DNA of 64,000 bases, from contig MU004182.1 of NCBI GenBank assembly GCA_010093605.1, forward strand, positions 6,368 to 70,367, read 5' to 3'. The first letter of the stretch is position 1, and every line of letters starts with the position of its first letter. The position numbers and the translations under genes are program-made. This DNA comes from Lophium mytilinum. Lineage: Eukaryota; Ascomycota; Dothideomycetes; Mytilinidiales; Mytilinidiaceae. This document shows, piece after piece, positions 1-9,622 of this stretch. Below the pieces are notes generated by a model. That model saw nothing but the letters and a program-made list of their open reading frames with translations, searched no databases and had not been told where the DNA came from.

Positions 1-575
1 CTAGAGCTATAACTATAGCCTATAAAATATTTCTAAATTACTAGAATACTATTATATTATATAATAAGTAATTTTCCTTATAAATATTTTTAACCTTATA
101 TTATAGTAGTTCTATGCAGCGCTAGTTAAGGTCTTTATTAAGTATAAGGCTAGCATTATACTAAACTCTTTAAGTAACTTCTATTATTTAGAATTTTACC
201 TCTATATATAACTGCTACTACTACTACAGCCTATATATTAATTCTAAGTTTAATAGATTATAATTATATTATATATTATATATAATTCTTTATATATTTC
301 TTCTATACTATATTATAGTAGTTATATATAGTAGTAGTTATACTAATTCTTAAGTATAAGGCTATTCTTACGCTAAACCCTTTAAGTAATTTCTATTCTA
401 TGCCTATACACCCTGCGGCCTCTCTATATCTACCTTAAGCTACTACTATAGCTTATAAATTAAATTAAAGTTAATAGAACGCTATTATATTATATTTTAA
501 GTATTATTCTTTATATATATACTCTATTTTATATTATAGTAGTTAAATATAGTAGTATAAGGTTATACTACATAT
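1..575. repeat. Diverged tandem array, unit about 210 bases
   Basis: The stretch starting near 141 and the stretch starting near 352 share the same order of landmarks: an AAGTATAAGGCTA-like start, a CTTTAAGTAA-TTCTATT block about 30 bases later, a CTACTACTA block, and an ATATTATAGTAGTTA-like block near the end. The end block also occurs at about 100-115, so a third partial copy lies at 1-140. The copies differ at many A/T sites, as expected for old, mutated repeats. The unit length of about 210 bases is estimated by eye. Confidence 0.55.
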
Positions 576-1473
576 AATTCTTAAAGGTTAATTTTCTCTA
601 TATTAAACTTACTTCTCCCTATCTAACTCTAACCCTCTAGCCTCTATAATTTAGGCCCTTTAGAAGTAGCCGGGCGCTTTCTATTTTATACTATATTTTT
701 TATAGTTTTTTTTACCTTTCTATTCTATTTCTTTCTATTTAATAAGGGTTCTTCTATATAGTTCTTATTCTTATAGTTAGGCTTATTATTATTAATACTA
801 AGAATTATCTTATCTAGGCTCTAATTATCTATTTTATTATATCTATAGTAAATTCTATTTATATAGATTAGATAAGAACCCCCCTTAACTATAGCATGCC
901 TAGAAGCTAGAGGGGGGGCGGGTATAGATAAGATTACCCGTAAAATAAGGTAAGAATCTCTATCTAGAGTGCCCTATAGCGGCGGCTTACTATTTAGATA
1001 GTTAAAGAATATTATATTATTAATAACTTTCTTCTCTATCTACTCTTTTTTCTCTTTATTATATCTTATAGAGTACTCTATCTTATTAGAAGGCTTTATA
1101 GCTTTAGTAGTATTATCTACTATATTCTTATTATTCTTATCTAGCTTTTAAAGCTCTATATAGTTATATTATAATATTAAAATTAATAAAATTAGTAAGA
1201 ATTTCTATAATAAATACACCTATATAGGCGCGTTAAGGGCGCAGTTTTCTACTATTAATTAATAATATATTCTTATAGCTAACTAATTAAAAATATACTA
1301 GATATAATACGCGTATATATAGCTATTAATTTATTATATTAGATTAAAGTTATAATAATTATTAGTAGAGTTATAATTTTTTATATAGAGCTATTTTAAT
1401 ATAGCTATATTTTAATTTTATAAAGTTTATAATATAGATAAGTAAGTATATAATTAATTAGCCTATATAATCG

Positions 1474-1509
1474 GCCTGCCCGGATCTAAACTAGGTCCGG
1501 GCAGCAGGC
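1474..1509. other. GC-rich hairpin inside the AT block
   Basis: GCCTG (1474-1478) pairs with CAGGC (1505-1509), and CCCGGA (1479-1484) pairs with TCCGGG (1496-1501). A three-base bulge (1502-1504) lies on the right arm, followed by three more pairs (one wobble) around a five-base loop. It stands out because the surrounding kilobase is nearly free of G and C. It could be the remnant of abutting terminal inverted repeats or a protected structure; the sequence alone does not decide. Confidence 0.5.
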
Positions 1510-1999
1510 GTATTCTAGATAATAGTATACTAGTATATATATAAAGCTTATATTTTACTTTCTATTACTAAATTATAACTTTAAATACCTAAAAGGCTAG
1601 AGAGAGAGGCTAAAAAATTAGGTTAAGAATAAAGAGACGGCGCTAGATATAGAGTATATAGTTCTTTTAAAGTAGAAAATAATATAAGGGGTAAATGCTA
1701 TAGTACTCTTTAATAACCTAGGCTAATAGAAGCTAACTTATTACTTTAAGTTACTTAAGGTATTTATAAGATTTATAATATTTCTTATTAAGTCTTTAAG
1801 GCTTATAAAGTAGATATATAATAAGGCTTATCTTATTTTATAGTTAAAATAATTATATACTAGATTATATTAAGTTTTTAAAGTAAAACCGGCTGGATAA
1901 TAATGTTGAGCAGAGAGACGGTGTTGGCAGAAGCCGTTCAAGATAAGAGCGGTAAACGAGCGTCAAAACAGTGGTAGAACCTTTGAAAAACCTTCCCAA

Positions 2000-3106
2000 T
2001 CACAACTTCGCCTGCTCCGCGACCCTCTCAAACTTGAAAATTCTAGGCCGATTACTGATTGTCTTGATATGAATATTGAGCGGCCCGTTGGCTGCCGCCC
2101 TGTCATGCGTCTTGAAGTAAAGCCTGTACGCTCCGTCCGTTTCCTCCCAGCCTGTCGACGCATTCGCGGGCGACGGGTCCTTTGACAAGCAAACCCTCCC
2201 AGCGCTAGAGTCTAGACTCTCAGGCGCACACATGCACAATTTCTGGTCTTCCAGCACTGTCTCGAAATTGATCCCCCCATCTGCAGCGTTCTGGCGGACG
2301 GTGAAGACTAGTGATTTCTCTGGCTTGCTTCTCATGTCCATGGTGAGGTGGTAGCCGGTACTCCGATGGTACGGGACGAGAGGGTACCAATCCGGCTCAC
2401 CAGCAAGCCCGGCAGTCATGGTAACTCGGTCGCCTTTCTCGAGCTGCACGCCATCGATTGCCTTGGGGCGAGCCTCCCAGCTGAAGGGCGCAGGAGGCGG
2501 GATGTACTTGACTAGGGAGAACCGGATAGACTCATTGTCCTGCACTCCATCTGCGCGAAGGAGGCCGTTATCGACCCAACTGTTGTCGGTTCGGACGGTG
2601 TGCGGCTTGTGAGATTCAAAATGCAGCGCATAGCCGTCACTGGTAGGTTTCCATCCAGTACTGTAGGACCGTTGGGAGAGGGACCTTTGGAATGTGACCC
2701 ATTGGCCGACGTTGGTCAGCTGCCTGTTGTAGCCGCCAATCGAGGTTTCGAGTGAAATCGTGTTGTCAGGCGTCTTCTTGACGGTGAATATGACGGCTTT
2801 CTTGTGGTCCCACACCTCTTCCGCTGGCAGCTCGTAGAATTTGGCAACCTCCACCTTGTCCTTCCATTCCCAGCCGATATAGCCGGTGGCATGTTTGTTT
2901 CCTCCCGTTGGCGAATCATCTATCATCCATCGCCTACCAGCTAATAGAACCTGATCGCCATCTTCAATCTGCTTGTCGCTATGGTTGACAGGGCGGGCGT
3001 CCCAATTGAATCGCGCACCGCCGCTGGCGTTGTTTTTAGCAATCTGATAATTGAAGCCGGTCAAGAGGTTTAAACCAAAGTCGAAGGCTCCACCAAGAAG
3101 ACCCAT
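2000..3106 (-). CDS. Orphan protein with two copies of a ~160-residue domain
   Basis: A single exon encoding 368 residues. The ATG at 3106 is chosen because the frame further upstream has no ATG and because a TATAAAG box (3173-3179) lies 67 bases before it. After a short hydrophobic N-terminus (MGLLGGAFDFGLNLLTG) the protein contains two related halves. Each opens with an F-[NS]-W-[DE]-ARP motif followed by [IL]E[DK]GD[QR]V. Each has a central STGW followed by Y-x-L-[HY]-F, and each closes with an IRFSLVKY or IFKFERV strand. This looks like an internal duplication of a beta-rich, lectin-like or trefoil-like domain. I do not recognise the family and assign no function. It is the first gene after the AT-rich block, a position common for fast-evolving fungal genes. 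Confidence 0.7.
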   Translation of the reverse strand: MGLLGGAFDFGLNLLTGFNYQIAKNNASGGARFNWDARPVNHSDKQIEDGDQVLLAGRRWMIDDSPTGGNKHATGYIGWEWKDKVEVAKFYELPAEEVWDHKKAVIFTVKKTPDNTISLETSIGGYNRQLTNVGQWVTFQRSLSQRSYSTGWKPTSDGYALHFESHKPHTVRTDNSWVDNGLLRADGVQDNESIRFSLVKYIPPPAPFSWEARPKAIDGVQLEKGDRVTMTAGLAGEPDWYPLVPYHRSTGYHLTMDMRSKPEKSLVFTVRQNAADGGINFETVLEDQKLCMCAPESLDSSAGRVCLSKDPSPANASTGWEETDGAYRLYFKTHDRAAANGPLNIHIKTISNRPRIFKFERVAEQAKL

Positions 3107-3172
3107 GTTTATGGTTGAAGTGGTGATTTGATGGCGTGTGGAGAACTCGACAGGACAAGAATCAGGGGTTAT

Positions 3173-3179
3173 CTTTATA
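3173..3179 (-). promoter_or_regulatory. TATA box of the two-domain orphan
   Basis: TATAAAG on the minus strand, 67 bases upstream of the ATG at 3106. It supports that ATG over any longer frame. Confidence 0.5.
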
Positions 3180-4340
3180 GATAGATCTGCTAGTACACAC
3201 CCGTCAAGACTCTTCGCGGCCAAAGGTATGACGCTGAAAACGAAGGTGGCAAGACTCGAACGACAGCTAGACTCGTCGACTATTGCAGGACTGTAATATA
3301 GAAAGAGCTAGTTCCGTGAATGTGCATCCATATGTTACTAAAGTTCGAAGTCTCGCAGTAACCCAGTTGTGTCGTCTACAGAGGGTCGTGCTAGACCTTG
3401 TAACCATATCAGACTTCTATTAAATTAGTTAAGTCAATATCGTTCCATAAGCTAGTCTTTCAAGGGCGTTAACTTGAACATCTTTTTAATCGTACGAAGG
3501 CTGTGTCCCCCTGAACGCGACCGCTTTACCATTTCTGAATCTTGAATCGATTCATCCGAAGTTTGTGGTACTGCGTAGCTCTCCTAACTTAGAAGCAGAC
3601 TGGTACGATGAGACCTTTGTACTAACCTTCAGTTGTACAAGATCTCGCCCGTACCACCCGACGCGCCGATGAGACTCTACGAGCCCCTCGGGAAGGATGG
3701 GCGGCCGTTGCATCATACGTTACGTGGCATTTGCAGCAACCGAGCCGAGTTTCTCGGGCGCTTTGATGACGTGAAGACGGCTGCGGCATATGATAGAGTC
3801 GATGGAAGTACACGGCGAGGATTTAGTCTCTCCTATACTTTGCGCGAAGGCTTTCCGCACTCTCCTGTCTAGCATATGCGGTAGTATTTCCAGAGCGCCG
3901 ATCATCCCTGTGATCACTGTGGGGACTGTGGGGTTGAAGAATTCCTTCGTTGACATACGCTAAACCTTCCACAGCCGGTTTTCAGCGTACTACTTACGTA
4001 TATTGTGTCCTTGGACAATGCTAGCTTTTTCCCCATCCGGTCAATCATATCTGAATCCGAACAGGTCTGCTTCCGTCTTGCTTGGCGTTACCTACGTAGT
4101 TACAGTTGTCCTATTGCTTCTCCCTTGTGGGGTACAGCTCCAAGAATCGCAGGATGTATCGACAAGCCCAGCACTTGACTTCCTTGACATTGGGTGTACC
4201 GTAAGCCATTTGCGCAACTGGCCAGGGTTCCCCTCGCTATCGTTGTATCAAGATTATCAAGGCGACGAAGCGGGCATCTGTGGCACACCGGCGACCGTTG
4301 ACCTTGGACAGCGCCAACGAAAACACTGGTGAAAGTTTCT
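3180..4340. other. Intergenic, no supported gene
   Basis: Only short overlapping frames on both strands (for example a 78-codon minus-strand frame from 3956 to 3720). None shows a recognisable domain, signal peptide or splice structure. Confidence 0.5.
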
Positions 4341-5714
4341 CTAGACTTCCATGGAGCGTTGACCAGCCTTCCAACCACCAACAACCTCCTCCCTCCACGT
4401 CTTATCTTTCAGAATCCATCTGACCCTTGCTTCCAACCACTCCGTATTTCCCCAGAACCCCCAACTCGCCTGGAACCGCAACCAATCCACGAGCGCAGTC
4501 TCCCAGTGCTTTACAAAAACGCTCCAATCATACTCTTTCCTGCTCACTTCTTTCAGACGCACTATATATCGTTTCAGGAGCGCCTTCTCTCCCGACTGCA
4601 TAGCCAGTTCCTGTCCAAACCCTGTGCCTGAGGATGTGACTAAGAGGCCCAGAGGGACAGAACAAGTAAACAGCTTCGCCAAATCGCAGACGCCGAGCCC
4701 GAGTCCGACGTACTGAAAATCGTAGAAAGCGACTTCCTCGCCCGAGACGCTTGTGAACAGATTCTCGCTCTTCACGTCTCCATGTATCAACGTCTGATAC
4801 TCTTCCGTCGGGCTCCAGCCCCATGCCCTTGGCGCTAAGACATCGGCGACGATTTCGGAAAGGGAGAGTGTGTCTTCGAGCGGCTCTGTCAAAGGCTTGT
4901 TCCATTCTGAATCGGGGTCTGAAGCGAGTGCGTCGTATTCCCTCCGCCGCGTCGCGAGGTAGGTGTAGCCCCCGTTCAACCACACGCCCTTCCCCCTTCC
5001 ATCTTTCGAATCGAGATTTGCCTCGTCAAGCGGTGGACGCACGAATGATCGACGATCCATGCCTTTTACCTGTGGCCACCAGGAGCCGTGAAAGCCGGAG
5101 AGCCAGTCCAGCGCGGCGTGGACTTGGGGTTGGGTCAGCTGTGCTCGCTTTTCGCCTGCTACTGGATATCGCTGACGGAGGTCGTTGAGCATCATGGCTG
5201 TTGTAGAGGTTCCGTCGGTATGATGCTGGTTTATGCTTGAATGACAGTTGGCTACAGGGATGGAGGAGGGGAGACGCGGGGCCAGCTCTGAGTAGAAGTA
5301 CTGCTCGACCTGGTAGCTGAGAATCTTGCGTAAGTGGCCCTCGTCGTTGGATTTTGTCGGTGGAGGCGTGATGAGTTTCAGGATGAAGGACTGGACTTCC
5401 TGAGGCGTGGAAACGTTGGAATTCGTAGTAGATGCCGATCGAGAGGTTTCGGCGGAGGAATTCAGGGATGAATTGGGGGAGGCGGTCACATGACAAATTT
5501 GGCCGTATCCAGCCCACAGAGATTGGAATACTTTGAGTGATTGGAGTTGCAGCCCTTGTGAGGCTAGGAGAGAAGAAGCCACGGATGAAAGGGAAGGCGG
5601 CGGAGACATGTCGGGGTCTGAATGGACGAGCGCACGAGAGATGAAAACTGGAAGAAAAACGAACAAACACAGACCTAGAGCAACTTTGCAGCGTGTAGTG
5701 AGGGAGTGAAGCAT
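4341..5714 (-). CDS. Phosphotransferase-fold (APH/choline-kinase-like) protein
   Basis: One exon, 457 residues from the ATG at 5714. The Brenner-type catalytic motif HGDVKSEN and the downstream metal-binding YDFQYVGLG are those of aminoglycoside phosphotransferase, choline-kinase-like and CHK-like kinases. An FILKLI strand near residue 110 could carry the ATP-binding lysine. The family transfers phosphate from ATP to small molecules; the substrate here cannot be told. Starting at 5714 the protein begins with a hydrophobic stretch (ALGLCLFVFLPVFI) that could be a membrane anchor. A second in-frame ATG at 5609 gives a soluble protein starting MSPPPSLSSV. The hydrophobic DNA is T-rich and ends in TTCCAG, so it may be 5' leader or intron rather than coding. 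The kinase assignment is sure; the start is not. Confidence 0.75.
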   Translation of the reverse strand: MLHSLTTRCKVALGLCLFVFLPVFISRALVHSDPDMSPPPSLSSVASSLLASQGLQLQSLKVFQSLWAGYGQICHVTASPNSSLNSSAETSRSASTTNSNVSTPQEVQSFILKLITPPPTKSNDEGHLRKILSYQVEQYFYSELAPRLPSSIPVANCHSSINQHHTDGTSTTAMMLNDLRQRYPVAGEKRAQLTQPQVHAALDWLSGFHGSWWPQVKGMDRRSFVRPPLDEANLDSKDGRGKGVWLNGGYTYLATRRREYDALASDPDSEWNKPLTEPLEDTLSLSEIVADVLAPRAWGWSPTEEYQTLIHGDVKSENLFTSVSGEEVAFYDFQYVGLGLGVCDLAKLFTCSVPLGLLVTSSGTGFGQELAMQSGEKALLKRYIVRLKEVSRKEYDWSVFVKHWETALVDWLRFQASWGFWGNTEWLEARVRWILKDKTWREEVVGGWKAGQRSMEV

Positions 5715-5732
5715 TGGACATGAACAGTACAA

Positions 5733-6292
5733 GCCGATAGAGGCGGCGGTGTTGAGATGAGACGCCCCACAGGCCCCACTTTCGCTAGCGTGAAACCTTT
5801 TAACGTCGCTTCATTCTCTTTCATCCGGAATTTCACTCTTTTACACCCACTGGGTGAGAAATGGTCAAACCATCGGAAACTATCTCAGCCTTGGCATGGA
5901 CCGAAACATATCTTCTTAACAAATTACACTAACAGGGTATCGGAGTAACACGATTAAGGTGGTTGCGGCTTTAGGGACGTCGGTAGTGGGATGGATTCTT
6001 TCGTATACGCGGTTGCTCTTTGTTTCGAGGGCGTGTTCGGGTTTAGAGACAAGGATAGCGTAGTGAGCCTAGAATCTATCGTTCATAGAAGAGCAATGCC
6101 AAGTGTGAAGCGCACGTGATTGAGGCTCTTTCTGTTACCTTGTTTCAGCACATAATTTCTTTACAGTCTCAAATAGAACAACTCTCATTTCTCCTTTACA
6201 TCCGTCAATAGTTTCGAAAAAGGCGATTCTCACAGTATCACATGACCAGTCCCGTCTACACATAAAAAATCTCATTTCTCTCTATTCTCCCC
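5733..6292. other. Divergent intergenic region
   Basis: Separates the minus-strand kinase-like gene from the plus-strand F-box relic. One CACGTG lies at about 6114. Nothing else is recognised. Confidence 0.4.
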
Positions 6293-7822
6293 ATGACAGT
6301 TACGCGCAAGATGAGTCTCGCAGCATTGTCAAACGAGCTTCTCAGCCGCATATTTCTCTTTCTCGATCTTCCCGACCTTTCCAAGCTGCTTTTTACGAGC
6401 CCGTGGCTTGCTAAGGCTGGCGAGCACAGTCTTTACTGTCACCTCAGTCTCAATGACAAAGTCTACCTGCTTGCATACGCACTATTGAGACGAATCCACA
6501 AATGTCGAAGCATGTGCGTCATGTCCATCTTCGCAGCTATGGCGAATGGAATGACCGTTGCTCCGACCGCTACTTGAACATGCTGAGCCTTCTAGTTCGG
6601 TTTCCCGGACTGAAGGGGCTTGAGCTTGCAATACTTGATGATGCAAATGGTGCATTCCGCTCCATGGTTGACGATGCGCAACACTCACCTTCTCACTTCT
6701 TGAAAAATCTCCGACACTGTACGTCCTTGTTTCGCATCTTCCGTTTAGTGTTTCCAATTTGTATCTGCGCCACGTTTGACTATTAACAGTCAGCTTACGC
6801 ATCGATCGAACCGCCACTGATACTGAACTACTGCCAACCTTGACATACATGTTTGGCCACCCAAATCTTCGACCACTGAAAGTTCGCTCCATACGGTTCA
6901 AATGCTTTGAACCGGAGCATCAAAACGACCTCCGTACCCCATTAGAAAATCTCCATCTGGAAGCATGCCAAATCGATGAACACCAGCTTGCTAAAATCCT
7001 CGCTCTTCCACGCGCCCTCGAATCCTTCACCCTCGCCGACGAGATCCCGATGGAGCAGAATACGTCTGCCAACCTCTCAACTGCCGCTGTTGTTGACCAC
7101 CTCGCTGCACACAGGGATTCGCTCCAGAACCTGTGTTTGTGGCGGGATTTGGACGACCAAGAAGCCAACCAGAACAAGATTTTCACTGGCCAAACGGGTG
7201 CCATCCTGGCCCCCTTCAACGCCCTCGATAACCTTGAGATCGACCTCGATACCCTCATCGGGACCTTTGCTGACCCAGATCAACTCCGCAAGCTAGCAGA
7301 CACATCTGCATGGCCCGGTTTATCGCATCACCTTCCCCCATGTCTCCGAAAACTCGCGCTTAGATACGTGTTCGATGTAGAGGGAGGCAATCACTGGACC
7401 TACCTCATGCAGCCATGCTGCGAAAGATTGCGGAGGATTTGCAGACTACAGATGAGCTTCCTATGCTCCGAGACCTTGAGTTGATAGAACTTCACATAGA
7501 GATATACGATGTAAATGAGGAGCTGGAAGCCATTGCTATGGCAGAAGCTCGAGCCGCGGACGACTTAGATGAAGAGGGCGAAGATGAAGAGCAGAGTGAA
7601 AACGAGGATGGAACCGAAGACGAACATGGAACCGAAGATGAAGATGAGAGTGATGATGCAGACTCAGCCAGCGACGGATTATCTCAGCCAAAGGTCTTGG
7701 AGGGAAACACGGACTTCAAATCCATTTTTAAACAAACAGGAAAGCGTTTGCAAGTGGCGCTCACAGTCGAGAAGCTGAGGTATGGAGATCGAGGGGAACA
7801 TCAAAGATATCTAGGATGGTAG
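6293..7822 (+). pseudogene. F-box protein gene, probably frameshifted
   Basis: The N-terminus reads LAALSNELLSRIFLFLDLPDLSKLLF, a clear F-box of the kind that docks substrate adaptors to SCF ubiquitin ligases. Coding similarity then continues through three frames. A change near 6485 has no intron that could explain it. A good 71-base GT-AG intron follows (6719-6789, GTACGT donor). A second unexplained change lies near 7410, between TYLMQ and AMLRKIAEDL. The last part carries a long acidic run of D/E (about residues 50-85 of the final frame). Two shifts without splice sites suggest a decayed gene, though sequencing errors would look the same. If intact it would be roughly 490 residues with leucine-rich segments after the F-box. 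Confidence 0.6.
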
Positions 7823-8145
7823 TAAACCTGAAGTTGGCCATCATATTCCTGGTCTGAAATACTGGGATAAAGCCTAAAACATGAGTTACGCACGAAGAGG
7901 ACCTCGGGAGAGGAGCAGATAGAAATTCGACAAGATTATCTCCTTTCATCTGTCTTATAATATAGTGCCAATCCTCTGCTCTGCTCCGCCACGCTGGAGC
8001 GCCCACTCAAAGGCCCTCCGTCTGCACAAACTATGCCGTATTGCTGCGCCGCATGACAGAAGCCGGTTTATAAGACATGTCACATCACTGTTACTTAACA
8101 TAATCAGCAACCCAACATTATCAGTTCACATCAACTTTCATACCT

Positions 8146-8970
8146 ATGCACCACCACTCACCATTATTCCTCCTCGGGCTCCTCCTTAGCCTATTCACCA
8201 CCTTCGTGTCGACAATGTCTTGCTCTAATGACTGGTCCGACGAGCCATTTCTACTACCCAGCTATGGTTCCCACGAAAACCGCCTGGCACTTGAATGTAC
8301 AAGCCGCGAGCCCCCGACGCATGAACCAGGCCCATTCGACAGCCTCTATGTATTGTGGGCATACATAGCAACCAGGCTGCCCACCACAGTCGTCCATTTG
8401 CGCATCACCGTCCCAGCTCTCGTCACCTATGTCTTAGGGCCAACATGGCGCGCCCAGCTCGCCGAGTCTGGCGGAAGGATCCTGAAGCAGCCTGGCGGCA
8501 ATTGAACAGATGCGGATGAGACAGCGCTGGCGCTACAGATGGTGCGGGTGGGTGGTGCGGAGCTGCGTATCCCGTTTCACCTACGACGCGAGTGGGATAT
8601 ATGCGGCTCAGTCTGGGTTTCGGAGGTCGATCTAGCGCGGAGAGACGTCTTTGGGTGGCCGGACGGCGGGGGTCTCTGGGTACTGCCGTTGCCGTTCAAT
8701 ATGCGGGCAGAGAGATGGAAACCGGATAGCACTGGTAAGCTTGTCGATATAGAGGACCTGAGGGCGATGGCAAGTGAGAATCCGCGGATGATGGCAACGT
8801 ACCTGCATGGGGGGGCTTACTTGGGGGGTTTGGTAGGGCTGGAGACGATGGGGGAGTTCTGTGAGAAGCTTGAGGAGCTTGGGGCGCGCTTTTATGAGGA
8901 TCCGGGCGAGAGTAAGGAGGTGGCGGAATGGGCGAAGTTGCCGGTGTACGATCAATGTGGGATAGTATAG
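8146..8970 (+). pseudogene. Orphan ORF interrupted by one in-frame TGA
   Basis: A frame opens at ATG 8146 with a hydrophobic, signal-like start (LFLLGLLLSLFTTFVST). It stops at TGA 8503-8505 and continues open in the same frame to 8970. The two halves (119 and about 154 codons) look like one protein: no GT-AG pair could remove the TGA, and the codons on both sides (PGGN before, TDADETALAL after) read naturally. A single C-to-T change of CGA, or a change of GGA, would produce this stop. No family is recognised. A second ATG at 8215 (MSCSNDW) could be the true start, which would remove the hydrophobic leader. Readthrough of the TGA is possible but unsupported. Confidence 0.5.
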
Positions 8971-9622
8971 AAGGCCCAAGTTTTGGAAGACTTTGGCCGT
9001 CTATATCCATAGACTGGACTTGGGGGCATATTCGGATGTTGTGTGTACATACTTGTTGTATTACCACATATATTCAGAAGAAGCAAGTGAATGACGATAC
9101 TTCTGAGTTGGTTAGGGGAGCGGATATAGTGCATGAAACAAGGGAAGCTTGTAAACCGAAGGCTTATACGATACAAGGAAGAAAAGCAAGACTGCGGTGT
9201 AGATAGATCATCTATCCACACGAGATGTTTCGACAGACATTTGGCGGATCAAGAAATTGCCGATGCGTGCTGCAAAGGTTTGGCAAAAATTTAAAGAATT
9301 GAGAGAGGTTTGGAATATTTGAAAAAATTGCCTACACATATTGAGGACGAGGAGCACGTGGGTATCACGGCCGGCGATGGCTCCAGCACATTGATACGAC
9401 CCAATGGCGCACCTCCCCAGCTTCAACTCATTCTTCTGCGTCGCTTTTCCATCCGAAAAGCTGTGGTTCAAGCAAGCCTATCTCAAGGCGTGCCCTAAGG
9501 CTAATAATCCATAGCTACCATATCAGCGTTACACGAAGCTCTGCGCCACACACCGATCGAGTCCCACCAGCTGCCGCTCCTAGAAACACCAAAACGCCAT
9601 CCTATCCAAGTCCATCCATCCC
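8971..9622. other. 3' intergenic region, no supported gene
   Basis: Lies between the 3' ends of the plus-strand ORF and of PRI2. Only short unconvincing frames are present. Confidence 0.4.

Larger units (their letters stand above)
1..1890. repeat. AT-rich, RIP-like decayed repeat block
   Basis: Almost every position is A or T, TpA steps dominate, and CpA/TpG steps are rare compared with the rest of the window. This is the signature expected of RIP acting on repeated DNA in Pezizomycotina. There is no open frame of useful length on either strand. A few GC-bearing islands remain, near 655-680, 885-930, 985-1000, 1225-1245 and 1470-1510. Composition switches sharply to normal coding-like DNA at about 1890, which marks the edge of the block. 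I cannot assign the element to a family, and it clearly continues left of the window. The decay is seen directly; its cause (RIP) is inferred. Confidence 0.8.

Noticed and set aside
3633-3956. Overlapping small frames on both strands
   Set aside because: No domain, signal peptide or splice pattern; they overlap each other antisense, as chance frames do.
4003-4384. Frames of about 100 codons on both strands near the kinase-like gene
   Set aside because: Mutually overlapping, no domain; probably the 3' region of the minus-strand gene.
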